Origin: Palsa-504 sp963705835 | GTDB lineage: Bacteria; Actinomycetota; Actinomycetes; Streptosporangiales; Streptosporangiaceae | Length of the DNA: 64,000 nt | Assembly (NCBI GenBank): GCA_963705835.1 | Contig: CAVPLC010000045.1 | Coordinates: forward strand, 1-64,000 | Direction: 5' to 3' | Part shown: piece after piece, positions 7,356-16,599 of the stretch | Layout: every line of letters starts with the position of its first letter | Position numbering within the stretch: the stretch's first letter is position 1 | Made by a program: the position numbers and the translations under genes | The notes under the pieces: model-generated | Told to the model about the DNA's origin: nothing | The model's database searches: none | Seen by the model: the letters and a program-made list of their open reading frames with translations, nothing else

Positions 7356-8807
7356 TTAGCCCGGCACGGTCGAGCGGGCGGTGATCCAGCGTGTGTCCGT
7401 GTAGGCCTCGATGTTCGCCGCCGCGCCGCCGAAGCCTGCTGAGTTGCCCGAGTGGCGCATCCCGCCGAACGGCGCGTTCGCGTCGTCCTCGACGGTCTGA
7501 TCGTTGATGTGCGCGGTACCGGTGGGGATGCGAAGGGCCATCTGAAGTCCGGCACCGATGTCGGCCGTCATGATGCTCAGGTCGAGCCCGTACTCACTGT
7601 CTGACGCCAGATCGATTGCTTCGCCGGGCGTGGCGAAAGAGATGACGGGAGCGACGGGGCCGAAGACCTCGTTGTCGTATGCCGGCGTGCCGGGACCGGC
7701 GCCGGTGAGGACCGTGGGACGGTAGAAGAGCCCGTCGTACGTGCCGCCGGCGCGCAGCGTGGCGCCTGCCGTGATGCTGCCAGTGACCAGGGAGTGGATC
7801 CTGTCCCGCTGGCGTTCGTCGATGATCGGGCCCAGATCGACGTCGTTGGTGGCGGGGTTGCCGACGGTGAGGCCGTCGGCCGCGGCAGCCAGCTTGTCCA
7901 CGTACTCGTGGTAGATCGACTCGTGCACCAGGTGCCGGCCGATGACCATGCAGCCCTGGCCCGCGTTGAAGAAGCTTCCGCGGGCCGCGGCGGCCACCGT
8001 GCGGTCCAGATCCGCGTCACCCATCACGATCAGCGCGTTGTTGCCGCCGAGTTCGAGCTGGACACGGGTGAAGTGCCGCCCGCCGAGTTCGCCGACCGAC
8101 TGCCCCACCTTCGTCGATCCGGTGAAGGAGACCGATTGCACATTCGCGTCAGTGACCATCGCGGAACCGATGTCCCCGCCGCCGGGAAGGAAGTGCAGCA
8201 CGCCGGGGGGCAGCCCTGCCTCCTCGAAGATCCTGGCGAAGACGACCCCGCCGGAGACCGGTGTACGCGGGTCGGGCTTGAGGATCACCGCGTTGCCGAG
8301 TCCCAGTGCCGGGGCGACCGAGCGGATCGCAAGCTTGACAGGCGCGTTGAACGGCGCGATCACGCCGACCACGCCGACCGGGACGCGGCGGCTCATGCTC
8401 AGGGGCGCTTTTTCGCTCGGCAGCACTTCTCCCAGAGCGTGTGAGGGGAGGGCGGAGGCCTCCAGGCACTCGTCGACGGCGTCGCTCAGCTCCTGTGCCG
8501 TCTTGGCGCGGGTGCCACCGGATTCGCGGATCAGCCAGCCCTGGATGTCGTCGCTGTGCTTCGCCCACAGCTCCGCGGCACGGCGCATGACGGCTGCTCG
8601 TTCCCTGAAGGGCGCCGCGGCCCAGGCCACCTGGGCCTCGCGGGCTCGGAGCGCCGAGCGCTCCAGATCACTGAGGGCCGCGAACCCGACGGTGCCCAGC
8701 TTGTCGCCGGTGGCGGGCTCGACGACGGCCTTCACACCGCCGTCGGCCGTACGCCAGGTGCCGTCAAAGATCTTGCCCTGCCACCGTCGTTCGTCAAGGA
8801 ATGCCAT
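7356..8807 (-). CDS. Aldehyde dehydrogenase family protein (benzaldehyde/vanillin dehydrogenase-like)
   Basis: About 483 residues. Catalytic Glu ~252 lies in LELGGNNAL and the nucleophile Cys ~286 in NAGQGCMVIGR. The Asn motif APFNAPVKLA (~151-160) and the FTGSTKVGQ cofactor loop (~228) are present, so an active NAD(P)-dependent enzyme oxidising an aldehyde to an acid is expected. Overall similarity is to aromatic aldehyde (benzaldehyde/vanillin) dehydrogenases; the substrate is inferred. I chose ATG 8807 because GGGAG lies just before it; the frame opens four codons earlier. It is the last of three minus-strand genes with the medium-chain oxidoreductase and the MBL enzyme upstream, a possible small detoxification or catabolic set. 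Confidence 0.88.
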   Translation of the reverse strand: MAFLDERRWQGKIFDGTWRTADGGVKAVVEPATGDKLGTVGFAALSDLERSALRAREAQVAWAAAPFRERAAVMRRAAELWAKHSDDIQGWLIRESGGTRAKTAQELSDAVDECLEASALPSHALGEVLPSEKAPLSMSRRVPVGVVGVIAPFNAPVKLAIRSVAPALGLGNAVILKPDPRTPVSGGVVFARIFEEAGLPPGVLHFLPGGGDIGSAMVTDANVQSVSFTGSTKVGQSVGELGGRHFTRVQLELGGNNALIVMGDADLDRTVAAAARGSFFNAGQGCMVIGRHLVHESIYHEYVDKLAAAADGLTVGNPATNDVDLGPIIDERQRDRIHSLVTGSITAGATLRAGGTYDGLFYRPTVLTGAGPGTPAYDNEVFGPVAPVISFATPGEAIDLASDSEYGLDLSIMTADIGAGLQMALRIPTGTAHINDQTVEDDANAPFGGMRHSGNSAGFGGAAANIEAYTDTRWITARSTVPG

Positions 8808-8883
8808 GTCTGCTCCCACGTTGTTTGCCCACCGCGTTCAGTGACCGGGCTGGGACTAAGGAACTGTTGCTGGCGGGCCGGGC

Positions 8884-9825
8884 TCACATCGTGATCACGG
8901 TTTTTCCTTCGCCGCGCCCGTGCTCGCTCATCAGGGCGGGGACTTCGTCGAGGCTGGTCCGGGTAATCGGCGGGGGCACGATGATCCCGGCCACGACCGC
9001 AGAGGCCAGCCGGTCCAGCAGCGAGACCGTCATGGGGAGCCGGAAGTTGACGCCGGTGACACCCAATGCCGCGAGGGCCTCCCGGTCGGCGACGTACCGG
9101 GTGGTGATCGCGTTTCCGCCGGGCCGCACGTGCCGGGCCAGGGCGGCGAACTGCCGGGTATCGCTGGCCAGGTCGATCAGCACGTCGATGCCGTCCGGGT
9201 GCGCGCGGGCGATGGCATCGGGCAGCGGCGTCGCCGCGCGGTCGATCGTCTCGGCGGCCCCGTAGCCTTTCATCCGCCCGGCCTCGGCCAACGGAGCGCT
9301 GGCGTCGACGTGCGCGCCCGCGCCGGCGGCGAACTGGGTCAAGAACGAGCCGACACCGCCGGACGCGCCGACGATCAGCACGGTCTTGCGGTCCAGCGGT
9401 GCCAGCGATTCGACGATCGCCATCGCGGTGCCGCCCGCGGTGGGCAGCGCGGCGGCGATGACCGGGTCCAGGCCGGCTGGCACGCGGGCCAGCGGCGCAT
9501 CCTCGCTGACCGCCACGTACTCGGCGTATGTTCCCGCCGATCCCAGCGGAGGGATCAGCAGCTGGCCGAATACCGCATCACCGGGCGCAAGCCGGATCGC
9601 GCCGGGCTCGACTTCTTCCACAGCGCCCGCCAGATCGGCGCCGAGCACCATCGGGAACGTCGCTGGCATCCGATTCTTCCAGCCGCCGTTCGCGATCTGC
9701 AGATCCATCGGGTTCATTCCGGCGGCCCGGACCGCGATAAGCACCTGGCCGGGCCCGGGCTGCGGCCTGGGCAACTCGGTGACCGCCGGGCTGGCGCCGT
9801 ACTCGCTGACCGTGATCGCCCGCAT
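8884..9825 (-). CDS. Medium-chain NADP-dependent oxidoreductase (quinone reductase-like)
   Basis: About 313 residues. It has the GroES-like N-terminal half (RAAGMNPMDLQIANG, FPMVLGADLAGAVEEV) and a Rossmann half with VGASGGVGSFLTQFA. The structural-zinc cysteines are absent, so it belongs to the zinc-free quinone-oxidoreductase/enoyl-reductase branch that uses NADPH. I chose ATG 9825 because AAGGAGG lies 6 bases upstream, fourteen codons inside the longer frame. It is followed by aldehyde dehydrogenase on the same strand after 76 bases. The substrate is unknown. Confidence 0.85.
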   Translation of the reverse strand: MRAITVSEYGASPAVTELPRPQPGPGQVLIAVRAAGMNPMDLQIANGGWKNRMPATFPMVLGADLAGAVEEVEPGAIRLAPGDAVFGQLLIPPLGSAGTYAEYVAVSEDAPLARVPAGLDPVIAAALPTAGGTAMAIVESLAPLDRKTVLIVGASGGVGSFLTQFAAGAGAHVDASAPLAEAGRMKGYGAAETIDRAATPLPDAIARAHPDGIDVLIDLASDTRQFAALARHVRPGGNAITTRYVADREALAALGVTGVNFRLPMTVSLLDRLASAVVAGIIVPPPITRTSLDEVPALMSEHGRGEGKTVITM

Positions 9826-9950
9826 CGTTGCCTCCTTGCTTGTTTCTGGCCTCGTGAGCACAATCACAACGGCGGACGCACCGAGATCTGCCCATGGCAG
9901 AAGTAGTTACGAAGACACAGGTCAACCTGCCAAGCCTCGGTTTAAGGCCA

Positions 9951-10120
9951 TCAGATCACTTTGAAGTAACCGTCATCGTTCAAGATGCGCCGGGGCCAGT
10001 CCGGTCCCTGTGAGATCAGCCTTCTGATTTTCTCGATGAACGCCGAGTCTTGGTTGTCACCTCGGTAAACGGTCATGTCTTCGGCCAGCCAGGCAGGAAT
10101 TTGGGTCGCGAATGATCTGG
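9951..10120 (-). pseudogene. Coding-like remnant without a start
   Basis: On the minus strand a frame of ~57 codons runs without interruption to a TGA at 9951-9953. It reads ARSFATQIPAWLAEDM, then TVYRGDNQDSAFIEKI and ends WPRRILNDDGYFKVI. The composition looks like a real protein C-terminus and is less GC-rich than the flanks. There is no good start codon or ribosome-binding site, and its upstream end abuts the stop of the Tat-MBL gene. It is most likely the surviving C-terminus of a gene cut off by a rearrangement. No family was recognised. Confidence 0.35.
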
Positions 10121-10121
10121 C

Positions 10122-11207
10122 CTACGGGTGATCGCCGAAGGGTCCCAGGTCGCCGGTGTCGACCCGCAGCGAGTCGAGCATTGCCGCGGCGTTGAGGAAG
10201 GTGTAGACGTCGGCGGCGGCGAGCACTCCGGTGTATTTGGCGATGACCGGGTTGGCGGCTTGGGTGGAGACGGCGTTGAGGTAGGCCTTGAAGATCGCCC
10301 AGGCGTTCGGCGCGTACTGGTGGAAGTACGGCGTGGGGTCGACGGAGGCGATCGCGGCCCGGGTGCTGGCCTGCAGGTCGGCGACGTACTGGATCTGGGT
10401 GAGGCCGTCGGCGCGGGTGCCGAGGCGGCCGAGGTGGCCGCCCACCAGCGTCGTCCACGGGTAGCTCATGGCCACGTCCTGGGCGCCGATCCAGCCGGGG
10501 ATGTCCTGGGCGATGCCCAGGCTCTTGAACGGCACCCATCCCGGGAAGAGGATGTCGACGACCATCAGGGTCCGCTGCGCGGGAGCGTGGATGAAGATGT
10601 TGTCAGGTGTCTGGTTCGGCCCGTGGTAGGCCAGTTCGAGCACCTCTCCGCCGACCTCCAGGACGTACCGGTCCTCGAAGGTCACCGTTGGCGGCGGCCG
10701 GTTCGGGTCATCGTCGCGGAGCAGCAGGCGGAGGTTCTCTATGTGCCCGATGCGGACCACGTTGCCGCCGAAGAGGGAGGACGCACCGATGTGGTCGGCG
10801 TGGGAATGGGAGTACACCATGTGGGTGACCGTGCTGGGCATTCCGTTCGCGCTGGTGATGGCCTCGATCGCGCGCAGCAGGTTGTGGCCGATGGTGGGCG
10901 GGGCATCGACGAGGACCACGCCGTCGCGGGTGGTCAGGAACATGGCCTGGTAGAACGAGTCGGTCACCCAGTAGAGATTGCCGTTGATCTGCCCGGCGAA
11001 GTAGCCGTCGGTGTTGAGGGCGGGCCCGAGCGCCGACGGGGGTACCGGGGCGTAGCCCGGTAGGGGACATCCGGGGGCGGCGCTGGCGCTGGCCGGCGAG
11101 GCGGCCCCGAGGACCGCGAACGCGGTGGGCGCGGCGACGGCCGCCGCCGCAGCGGCCAGGAAGGCGCGCCGGTTCGCCGCCGCTCTGTTGTCAGGTAGTG
11201 CAGTCAT
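10122..11207 (-). CDS. Tat-exported metallo-beta-lactamase-fold hydrolase
   Basis: About 361 residues. The N-terminus carries a twin-arginine signal, NRRAFL at ~12-17, followed by a long Ala-rich hydrophobic stretch and an ASA-type cleavage region at ~40-44. The zinc-binding motif HSHADH is at ~134-139, and later His residues (GGHLGRLG) could complete a binuclear site. The mature enzyme should act outside the membrane as a hydrolase of unknown substrate. A GGAG lies ~8 bases before ATG 11207. It is the first of three minus-strand genes with the oxidoreductase and aldehyde dehydrogenase. Confidence 0.85.
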   Translation of the reverse strand: MTALPDNRAAANRRAFLAAAAAAVAAPTAFAVLGAASPASASAAPGCPLPGYAPVPPSALGPALNTDGYFAGQINGNLYWVTDSFYQAMFLTTRDGVVLVDAPPTIGHNLLRAIEAITSANGMPSTVTHMVYSHSHADHIGASSLFGGNVVRIGHIENLRLLLRDDDPNRPPPTVTFEDRYVLEVGGEVLELAYHGPNQTPDNIFIHAPAQRTLMVVDILFPGWVPFKSLGIAQDIPGWIGAQDVAMSYPWTTLVGGHLGRLGTRADGLTQIQYVADLQASTRAAIASVDPTPYFHQYAPNAWAIFKAYLNAVSTQAANPVIAKYTGVLAAADVYTFLNAAAMLDSLRVDTGDLGPFGDHP

Positions 11208-11652
11208 GGCTTACTCCGGGCAGTTGTCGCTGAGCCCGGACGGGGTTCGCCGGGCGCTGGGCGCGGGGCCTTATCGCGATGCAGCTCGTAATCGATGTCG
11301 CCGGGGTGTCGCCGGCTTCCTTTCCTAAGTAGTGCCGGGATGGTGATGTGAGGGCACGGCAAGCTTCACCCGCGGCCTGCTCAGAACGGGTATGCGGCGA
11401 ACTGGCGTCGGTGCGGCATTCCCGTCGAAAGCGCTGGATTTACAGGGTTCTCCCTCTGGCGCCTGCCAGGCAATGACACGAACATGCCATTCGTAAACTG
11501 ACCGGCGCTGTGCCTCCGGAAGGCCGGCACTCGGCACGTGAACCTGAGATTCTGTCGGTGCCTGGGTTTGACGGGGCGGCTGCGCATCGGCTGGTGACAG
11601 TAGAGACCGAGCGGCCTAGAGTCGCCGTATCAGGCCGTTTGCACGTTCCCCG
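11208..11652. other. Divergent intergenic region, no gene seen
   Basis: About 445 bases between the Tat-MBL gene (leftward) and the LAL regulator (rightward). Reading frames here are short and lack family features. TTTGACGG near 11567 and TAGAGT near 11618 are possible promoter pieces for the regulator but are badly spaced. No strong hairpin or repeat was seen. Confidence 0.45.
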
Positions 11653-14449
11653 GTGACACGAGCCTCGTTGCGAGGGCGCGACGGGGAGCTCGCCGTGATC
11701 GGCGAGCGGCTGGCCGCCGCGCGGGAGGGCTGTGGCGCGGTCGTGTTCGTGCAGGGCCGGGCGGGTTTCGGCAAGACGCGGCTGCTGACCGAGGCCGCGG
11801 CGATGGCCGACCCGGCCGGAGTCCGCGCGGGTTTCGGTGTGGTGCAGGCAAGTGACCAAGTGGTGCCGATGGGCGGCCTGGTCGCTGCGCTGTTCGACGG
11901 CCGCGAGCCGCTGGTCGATCCGGCCGCGCGGCACCGGCTGCATTTCCTGCCCGAGCAGCGCTACTGGCTGCTGGAGGAACTTGAGTCCCTGCTCGAGGAA
12001 GCCGCGCTGGCGTCCCCGGTCCTGGTCTGCATCGATGATATGCACTGGGCGGACGGCGGCAGTCTGGCTGCGCTGCGGACGCTGCCGCCACGCCTGGCCC
12101 ACCTGCCGATCATGTGGCTGGTGTCCTTCCGCGAGGGCCAGGCCCGGGCCGAGCTGCGGGCGGCGATCGAGAGCTTGGAGGAGATCGGGGCGCAGACTCT
12201 GCCGCTCGGCCCGCTCGACGGCGACGCGGTCGGGAAGGTAGCAGGGGACCTGCTGGGTGCGGAGCCCGACCCGGGCCTGCTCGAGCTGGCCGGGCGCGCG
12301 CACGGCAGCCCGTTCCTGCTGGTGGAGCTGCTGCGCGGCCTGCAGGAGGATGCGCTGGTGCGGACCGACTCCGGGCACGCCACCCTGGTCGAGGCGCGGC
12401 TGCCGACCCGGGTCACCGAGAGCATGCGAGAGCGGCTCTCCCGGCTGCCGGAGCCCGCGCGGCAGGCCGCGCTGGTGGCATCGGTGCTGGGGCGGCGCTT
12501 CTCCTTCGGTCACCTGTCGGCGATGTTGAACGAGCCGCCGTCGGCGCTGCTGGCACCGGTCGACGAGTTGCTGCGCGCCGACCTGCTGGCCGAGGACGAC
12601 GGCCTGCTGGCCTACCGGCACGACCTGATCCGCGAGGCGGTGCAGGACACGTTGCCGCCCACCGCGCTGCGCGCCCTGCAGCGGCAGGCCGTCGACGCGC
12701 TGCTGGCCGCCGGCTCCGCCGGCGGAGGTCGCCGCTCAGCTGGCGGCCAGCGCCGAGCCCGGCGACCAGGTGGCCGTGCGGACGCTGCGCGAGGCCGCGC
12801 GTGCCCTGGGCTCCTCTGATCCGGGTGCGGCGGCGGACCTGACCCGGCTGGCGCTCGAGCTCGCTGGCGCAGGTGATCCGCTGCGCGGCCCGCTGGCGGC
12901 CGAGACCGTGTTGTTGCTACACGCCGCCGGGCGGGTCGAGGAGGGCAAGGCCTTCGCCGATCATGCCCTGGGTGAGGCGCTCTCGGTGGAGCAGGAGGCG
13001 GAGGTCCGGCTCAGCATCGCGTGGATGATCGCGGTCTCGGCCGATGTGCGAGCCGAGGCTGGCCGGCGCGCGCTCGCGCTCGCCGGCCTGCCCGGGGCTC
13101 TGCGGGCGCGGCACCTCGCCCGGCTCGTGCACAACCTCGTATCGGCCGGCCGCCCGCAGGATGCGCGGAAGCTGCTGCGTCAGGCACGTCACGCCGTGCG
13201 CTCAGCCGGCGACCCCGATGCCACCTTCACCCTCGCCGTCTCCGAGGCGCTGCTGGAATACGCGAGCGGCAACTTCGGTCCCGCGCTCGAGAGGATCGAG
13301 GCGGTCAAGCGGCGACGATCCGAGCCGAACGAGCCGGTGCGCGAGTTGCTGGCATCCCGGTTGCGGACGGAGCTGCTCGCCGCCCTCGACCGGTATGACG
13401 AGGCACTACGCCTGTCGACCGACGGCCTTGTGGCCGGCCAGCGAGACCACCAGGGATGGGCGGTGCGGGAATGGGAGGGCGGGCGCGGCTGCCGGCTCCT
13501 GCAGGTCGGCCGGCTTGCCGAGGCAGCCGCGGCGTTGGACGGGGTTGTCGCGGCCATGGAGAAGGCCACGCCGGCCAGCAGCCTCGACGTCCAGGCTGCC
13601 GTGGCGTCCGGGCGCGTGGCGATGCACACCGGGAACGAGCCGCAGATCCGCAAATGCGCGGCCATCGCCCGTGCGCTGCTTGAGACGGGCGCGCGGTCGG
13701 GACAGCGCGCCGGCTCGTGGCTCCTGGCTCTGATTGCCCTGTGGGAAGGTGACGCCGCCGCGGCACGGGCTCACCTGTGCGCTCTGGGCGAGGCTGAGCG
13801 CTTCACCATCGTGCCGCTGAACCCTGTGGATGTCACCGATGAGGTGCCGCTGGCCCGGATCGCGGTGGCGGCCGGCGACGGTGAGCTCGCGGCCTCCGCG
13901 GTGACGGCTGCCCAGGAGCGTCTTCGGCTGAACCCGGGCGTAGCCTCGGTCGCAGGCACCGCTGCTCACGCGGAGGGCCTGGTAATGCGTGACGCGGATT
14001 GCCTCGCCGTAGCAGTCAAGTGCTTCGAAGAAGGACCGCGGCCGCTGGCCCTGGCCTCGGCGATGGAAGACGCCGGAAGGGTCCTGGCCGGGCGCGGAGA
14101 CCGGGAGGAAGGCGTCGCCCTGCTCGGCCAGGCGCTCGAGTTGTATTCCCATGCAGGTGCGTCCTGGGACGCGGCGCGCGTCCGGCGACGGCTTCGTGCC
14201 CTCGGTGTCCGTCGCCGCCTCGCTGGGATGGCCCCACCGCGAAACGGCTGGTCAGGACTGACCGAGTCCGAACTTCACGTCGTGCGCCTGGTTGCCCAGG
14301 GGCTGACGAACCGCCAGACCGCCGAGCGGCTCTTCCTCTCCCAGCACACCGTCAGCAACCATCTCCGTCATGCCTTCGCCAAGCTCGGCATCACCTCACG
14401 CGTCGAACTCGCCCGCCTAGCCGCCATACACGACAACATGGCCGGGTGA
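11653..14449 (+). CDS. LAL-type LuxR transcriptional regulator with AAA domain, frameshifted
   Basis: Two overlapping frames (11653-12819 and 12770-14449) make one ~930-residue protein if a single base near 12718 is removed, joining LLAAGS to PAEVAAQLAAS. N-terminus: Walker A GRAGFGKTRLL (Lys ~41), Walker B VLVCIDDMHWAD (~118-129), then AAA sensor regions. Middle: a helical TPR/MalT-like region. C-terminus: the LuxR helix-turn-helix (LTESELHVVRLVAQGLTNRQ, then LSQHTVSNHLRHAFAKLGI). Such proteins are large ATP-dependent activators, often of nearby catabolic or secondary-metabolite genes. It converges on the aldolase-like gene at the edge of the GntR-operator cluster and may act on that cluster. 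Start GTG 11653 gives the family-typical LRGRDGEL beginning. Confidence 0.82.
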
Positions 14450-14489
14450 CAATCCGCCGGACCGGTGCGCGTCATCGTGGGGACGTCGT

Positions 14490-15165
14490 TCAGGGCTGGC
14501 GGCGCAGATGCTGCCAGAGCCGTGGAAGCAGTTCGTCCTGGACGGCGCGCCACGAGGCGATCTCGTCGGCGGACAGCGGGGTGACCGAGAACGGGGTGCC
14601 CGAAGGCCGTTCCGATCGTCTCTCTGACGGCCGTGGCCGCGAGATAGACGTCGCAGGCCGCCGCGAGCAGCCACATCCTGGCCACCGCGATGCCCGGCGT
14701 CGCGCCGACGGCCAGCGCGCCGTTGCCGCGCAACAGCAGTGCCTCGCCTGTGGGCAGGCTGCGCGCCGCGCGCTCGGCCAGTTCGGGGGAGCGGAGCAGC
14801 GCGGCGCTGTCGTGCACGGGAACCGATTCGCCGAGCCATGCCGCCTGGCCGTGCAGCGGCGCCAGGGCCGTGACGGCCGCCGAGGCGGCGTAGGCGCTGA
14901 GCGGCTGAGCCCGCGCGATCGCGGCGGCGTCGGGCCGCGCCTGGTACAGGGCCAGGTGCACCCACGCCTCCGCCGGAACTCCGGCCGGCAGCGAGGCCGG
15001 GATCCCGAGCGGCACCTCGAGCACGTCGGCGGCCGCGACCCCGGCCAGGTCCGCGGCGGGCGTGATCAGCATGGAATCCCCGGCCCGAGCCGACACGTGC
15101 CCGTACGCGGTGACCAGCCCCAGCCGGGACAGCACGTTCGCGGCCTCGGCGATGTCGGTTCGCAT
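14490..15165 (-). CDS. Class II aldolase/adducin-like protein, metal site degenerate, frameshifted
   Basis: About 225 residues if one G in a GGG run near 14600 is removed; the end then reads TPFSVTPLSADEIASW and stops at 14490. The N-terminal region (VLSRLGLVTAYGHVSAR, MLITPAADL) is typical of class II aldolases. The place where zinc enzymes have HxH (…RPDVxAVVHxHP…) reads RPDAAAIARAQP here, so the metal ligands are missing and aldolase activity is doubtful. Start ATG 15165 follows GGGGGA. It is divergent from the VOC operon across two tandem GntR-type operators, so it is probably co-regulated with it. It could be a non-zinc relative with a binding or altered catalytic role. Confidence 0.7.
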
Positions 15166-15218
15166 CGATCCCCCGGTCACCTCAGATCGCCCCTTCCCAG
15201 ATCGCCGGGCGCGTGGCT

Positions 15219-15251
15219 AAACTGTATGCAGTCTAAAACTGTATGCAGTTT
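15219..15251. promoter_or_regulatory. Two tandem copies of the palindromic GntR-type operator
   Basis: AAACTGTATGCAGTCT (15219-15234) and AAACTGTATGCAGTTT (15236-15251) are 17 bp apart. The consensus AAACTGYATRCAGTTT is an inverted repeat and recurs at 18295 and 20178. They lie between the leftward aldolase-like gene and the rightward VOC operon, so one pair could control both. The regulator is inferred to be the GntR protein at 17498-18271. Confidence 0.7.
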
Positions 15252-15337
15252 TAGCGGAAGCTGCTTAGCGGAATCGCGGCAGCGGAACGAGGACATGAGC
15301 CGAAGCGGGCAAGCGGGAGCAAGGTTTGGGAGGAGCC

Positions 15338-16246
15338 GTGATCTCAGGGCTGCACCATTACGCGCTGGAAGTACCCGACCTGGCCGTGGCCGAGGGTTTC
15401 CTGCAGGATTTCGGCCTCGATACGAACGAGAAGGACGGTTCGCTCGTCGCCCGCTGCCCCGGCCGCGACCAGGAGCAGGTACGGCTGGTCCAGGCCCCGG
15501 CCAAGCGGCTGCACCACGTCAGCTTCACGCTGCGCCCGGGCACGATGGATTCGGTTCGCGAGGCGCTGGAGCGGGCCGGAACGCCCGTCACCGGGCCCCC
15601 GCCCGGCGCCCCCGAAGACGGCCTGTGGATCCGCGACCCCGACGGCACCGCGGTGCAGCTGCTCGACACCGAACCGGCCCCGGCTCGGCCGGCCGCCGAG
15701 GTCCTGGTCAACATGGGCGCCAGCCAACAGCGGCGCAATGTCGCGCAGTGGACCGAAGCCACCAAGGACGTGCTGCCCCGCAGGCTCGGTCACTCGCTGC
15801 TGTTCACCGCGCAGCCGGGGCCGATGACCGAGTTCTACACCCAGGTCCTGAGCCTGCGGGTCAGCGACACCATCCATCACGACCGGGTGACGTTCCTCAA
15901 CGCCGGACCCGGCGACCATCACATCTTCGGGTTCATCGCCAGCACCCACCGCGGCTTCCACCACGCCAGCTTCGAGGTGCCGTCCATCGACGCGATCGCC
16001 ATCGGCGCGGACCGGATGCGAGCCCGGGGACGCGGTACGGGGTGGGGCCTGGGCCGCCACACCATCGGGTCCAACTTCTTCCACTACAACCCCGATCCCT
16101 GGGGCTCGTGGATCGAGTGGTTCTCCGACATCGATCAGATCGACGACTGCTGGGTGGCCGGCGACTGGGACGTCCCGCCCCACCTGTGGGGCGCGCCGCC
16201 GCCCGAGACCTTCCTGAGCAACCAAGAACCGAGGAGCGCATCATGA
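15338..16246 (+). CDS. VOC-superfamily extradiol dioxygenase-like protein
   Basis: About 302 residues with two vicinal-oxygen-chelate modules. The first starts ISGLHHYALEVPDLAVAEG; the second starts RRLGHSLLFTAQPGPMTEFY and contains FHHASFEV and SWIEWFSD, so the two His and one Glu needed for Fe(II) are present. The family cleaves catechol-type rings, as in 2,3-dihydroxybiphenyl dioxygenase. I chose GTG 15338 because GGGAGGAG precedes it; the frame also opens at TTG 15326. The last codon overlaps the next ATG (ATGA), so the operon is translationally coupled. Operator copies lie ~90 bases upstream. Confidence 0.82.
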   Translation: MISGLHHYALEVPDLAVAEGFLQDFGLDTNEKDGSLVARCPGRDQEQVRLVQAPAKRLHHVSFTLRPGTMDSVREALERAGTPVTGPPPGAPEDGLWIRDPDGTAVQLLDTEPAPARPAAEVLVNMGASQQRRNVAQWTEATKDVLPRRLGHSLLFTAQPGPMTEFYTQVLSLRVSDTIHHDRVTFLNAGPGDHHIFGFIASTHRGFHHASFEVPSIDAIAIGADRMRARGRGTGWGLGRHTIGSNFFHYNPDPWGSWIEWFSDIDQIDDCWVAGDWDVPPHLWGAPPPETFLSNQEPRSAS

Positions 16247-16599
16247 GCCGCGACGTGACCCCGATCTTCGCCGACATCGACGCCGAGGACGCCGACAAGT
16301 TCGTCTCCCACCTGACCCCGGACGTGAGGTTCCGCTTCGCGAACGCCGATCCGGCCCTGGGCCGGTCCGCGGTCAGGGAGGGCGTGCTGGGCTTCTGGGC
16401 CATGATCGAAGGCCTCACCCACCACATCCTCAACACCTGGGACGTCGGCGACACGACCGTGGTGCAGGCGGAGGTCGAGTACCGGCGCAAGGACGGCAAG
16501 ACGGTCACCGTGCCCAACGCCGATATCCTCACCTTCGAGGGCGACCTGGTACGCGACTGGCAGATCTACATCGACTTGGCTCCCGTCTTCGCCCCGTGA
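16243..16599 (+). CDS. SnoaL-like/nuclear transport factor 2-fold protein
   Basis: 118 residues, MSRDVTPIFADIDAEDADKF to the stop. The pattern of an N-terminal helix, FVSHLTPDVRFRFANADPAL, GREAV-like SAVREGVLGFW, and a final strand DWQIYIDLAPVF is the cone-shaped SnoaL/NTF2 fold. Members are small isomerases, cyclases or hydrolases of aromatic or steroid-like compounds, or binding proteins. It starts within the stop of the first VOC gene (ATGA) and its own stop overlaps the next GTG (GTGA). Such tight packing argues for a shared pathway with the two dioxygenase-like proteins. Confidence 0.8.
   Translation: MSRDVTPIFADIDAEDADKFVSHLTPDVRFRFANADPALGRSAVREGVLGFWAMIEGLTHHILNTWDVGDTTVVQAEVEYRRKDGKTVTVPNADILTFEGDLVRDWQIYIDLAPVFAP

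Noticed and set aside
12700..12740. Programmed +1 frameshifting in the LAL regulator
   Set aside because: No slippery codon, stop codon or downstream structure is seen, and the same one-base excess occurs in many unrelated genes.
13999..16599. An 866-codon plus-strand frame
   Set aside because: It is antisense or out of frame to the aldolase-like, VOC and LAL genes; only its last 118 codons (16243-16599) are a real gene.
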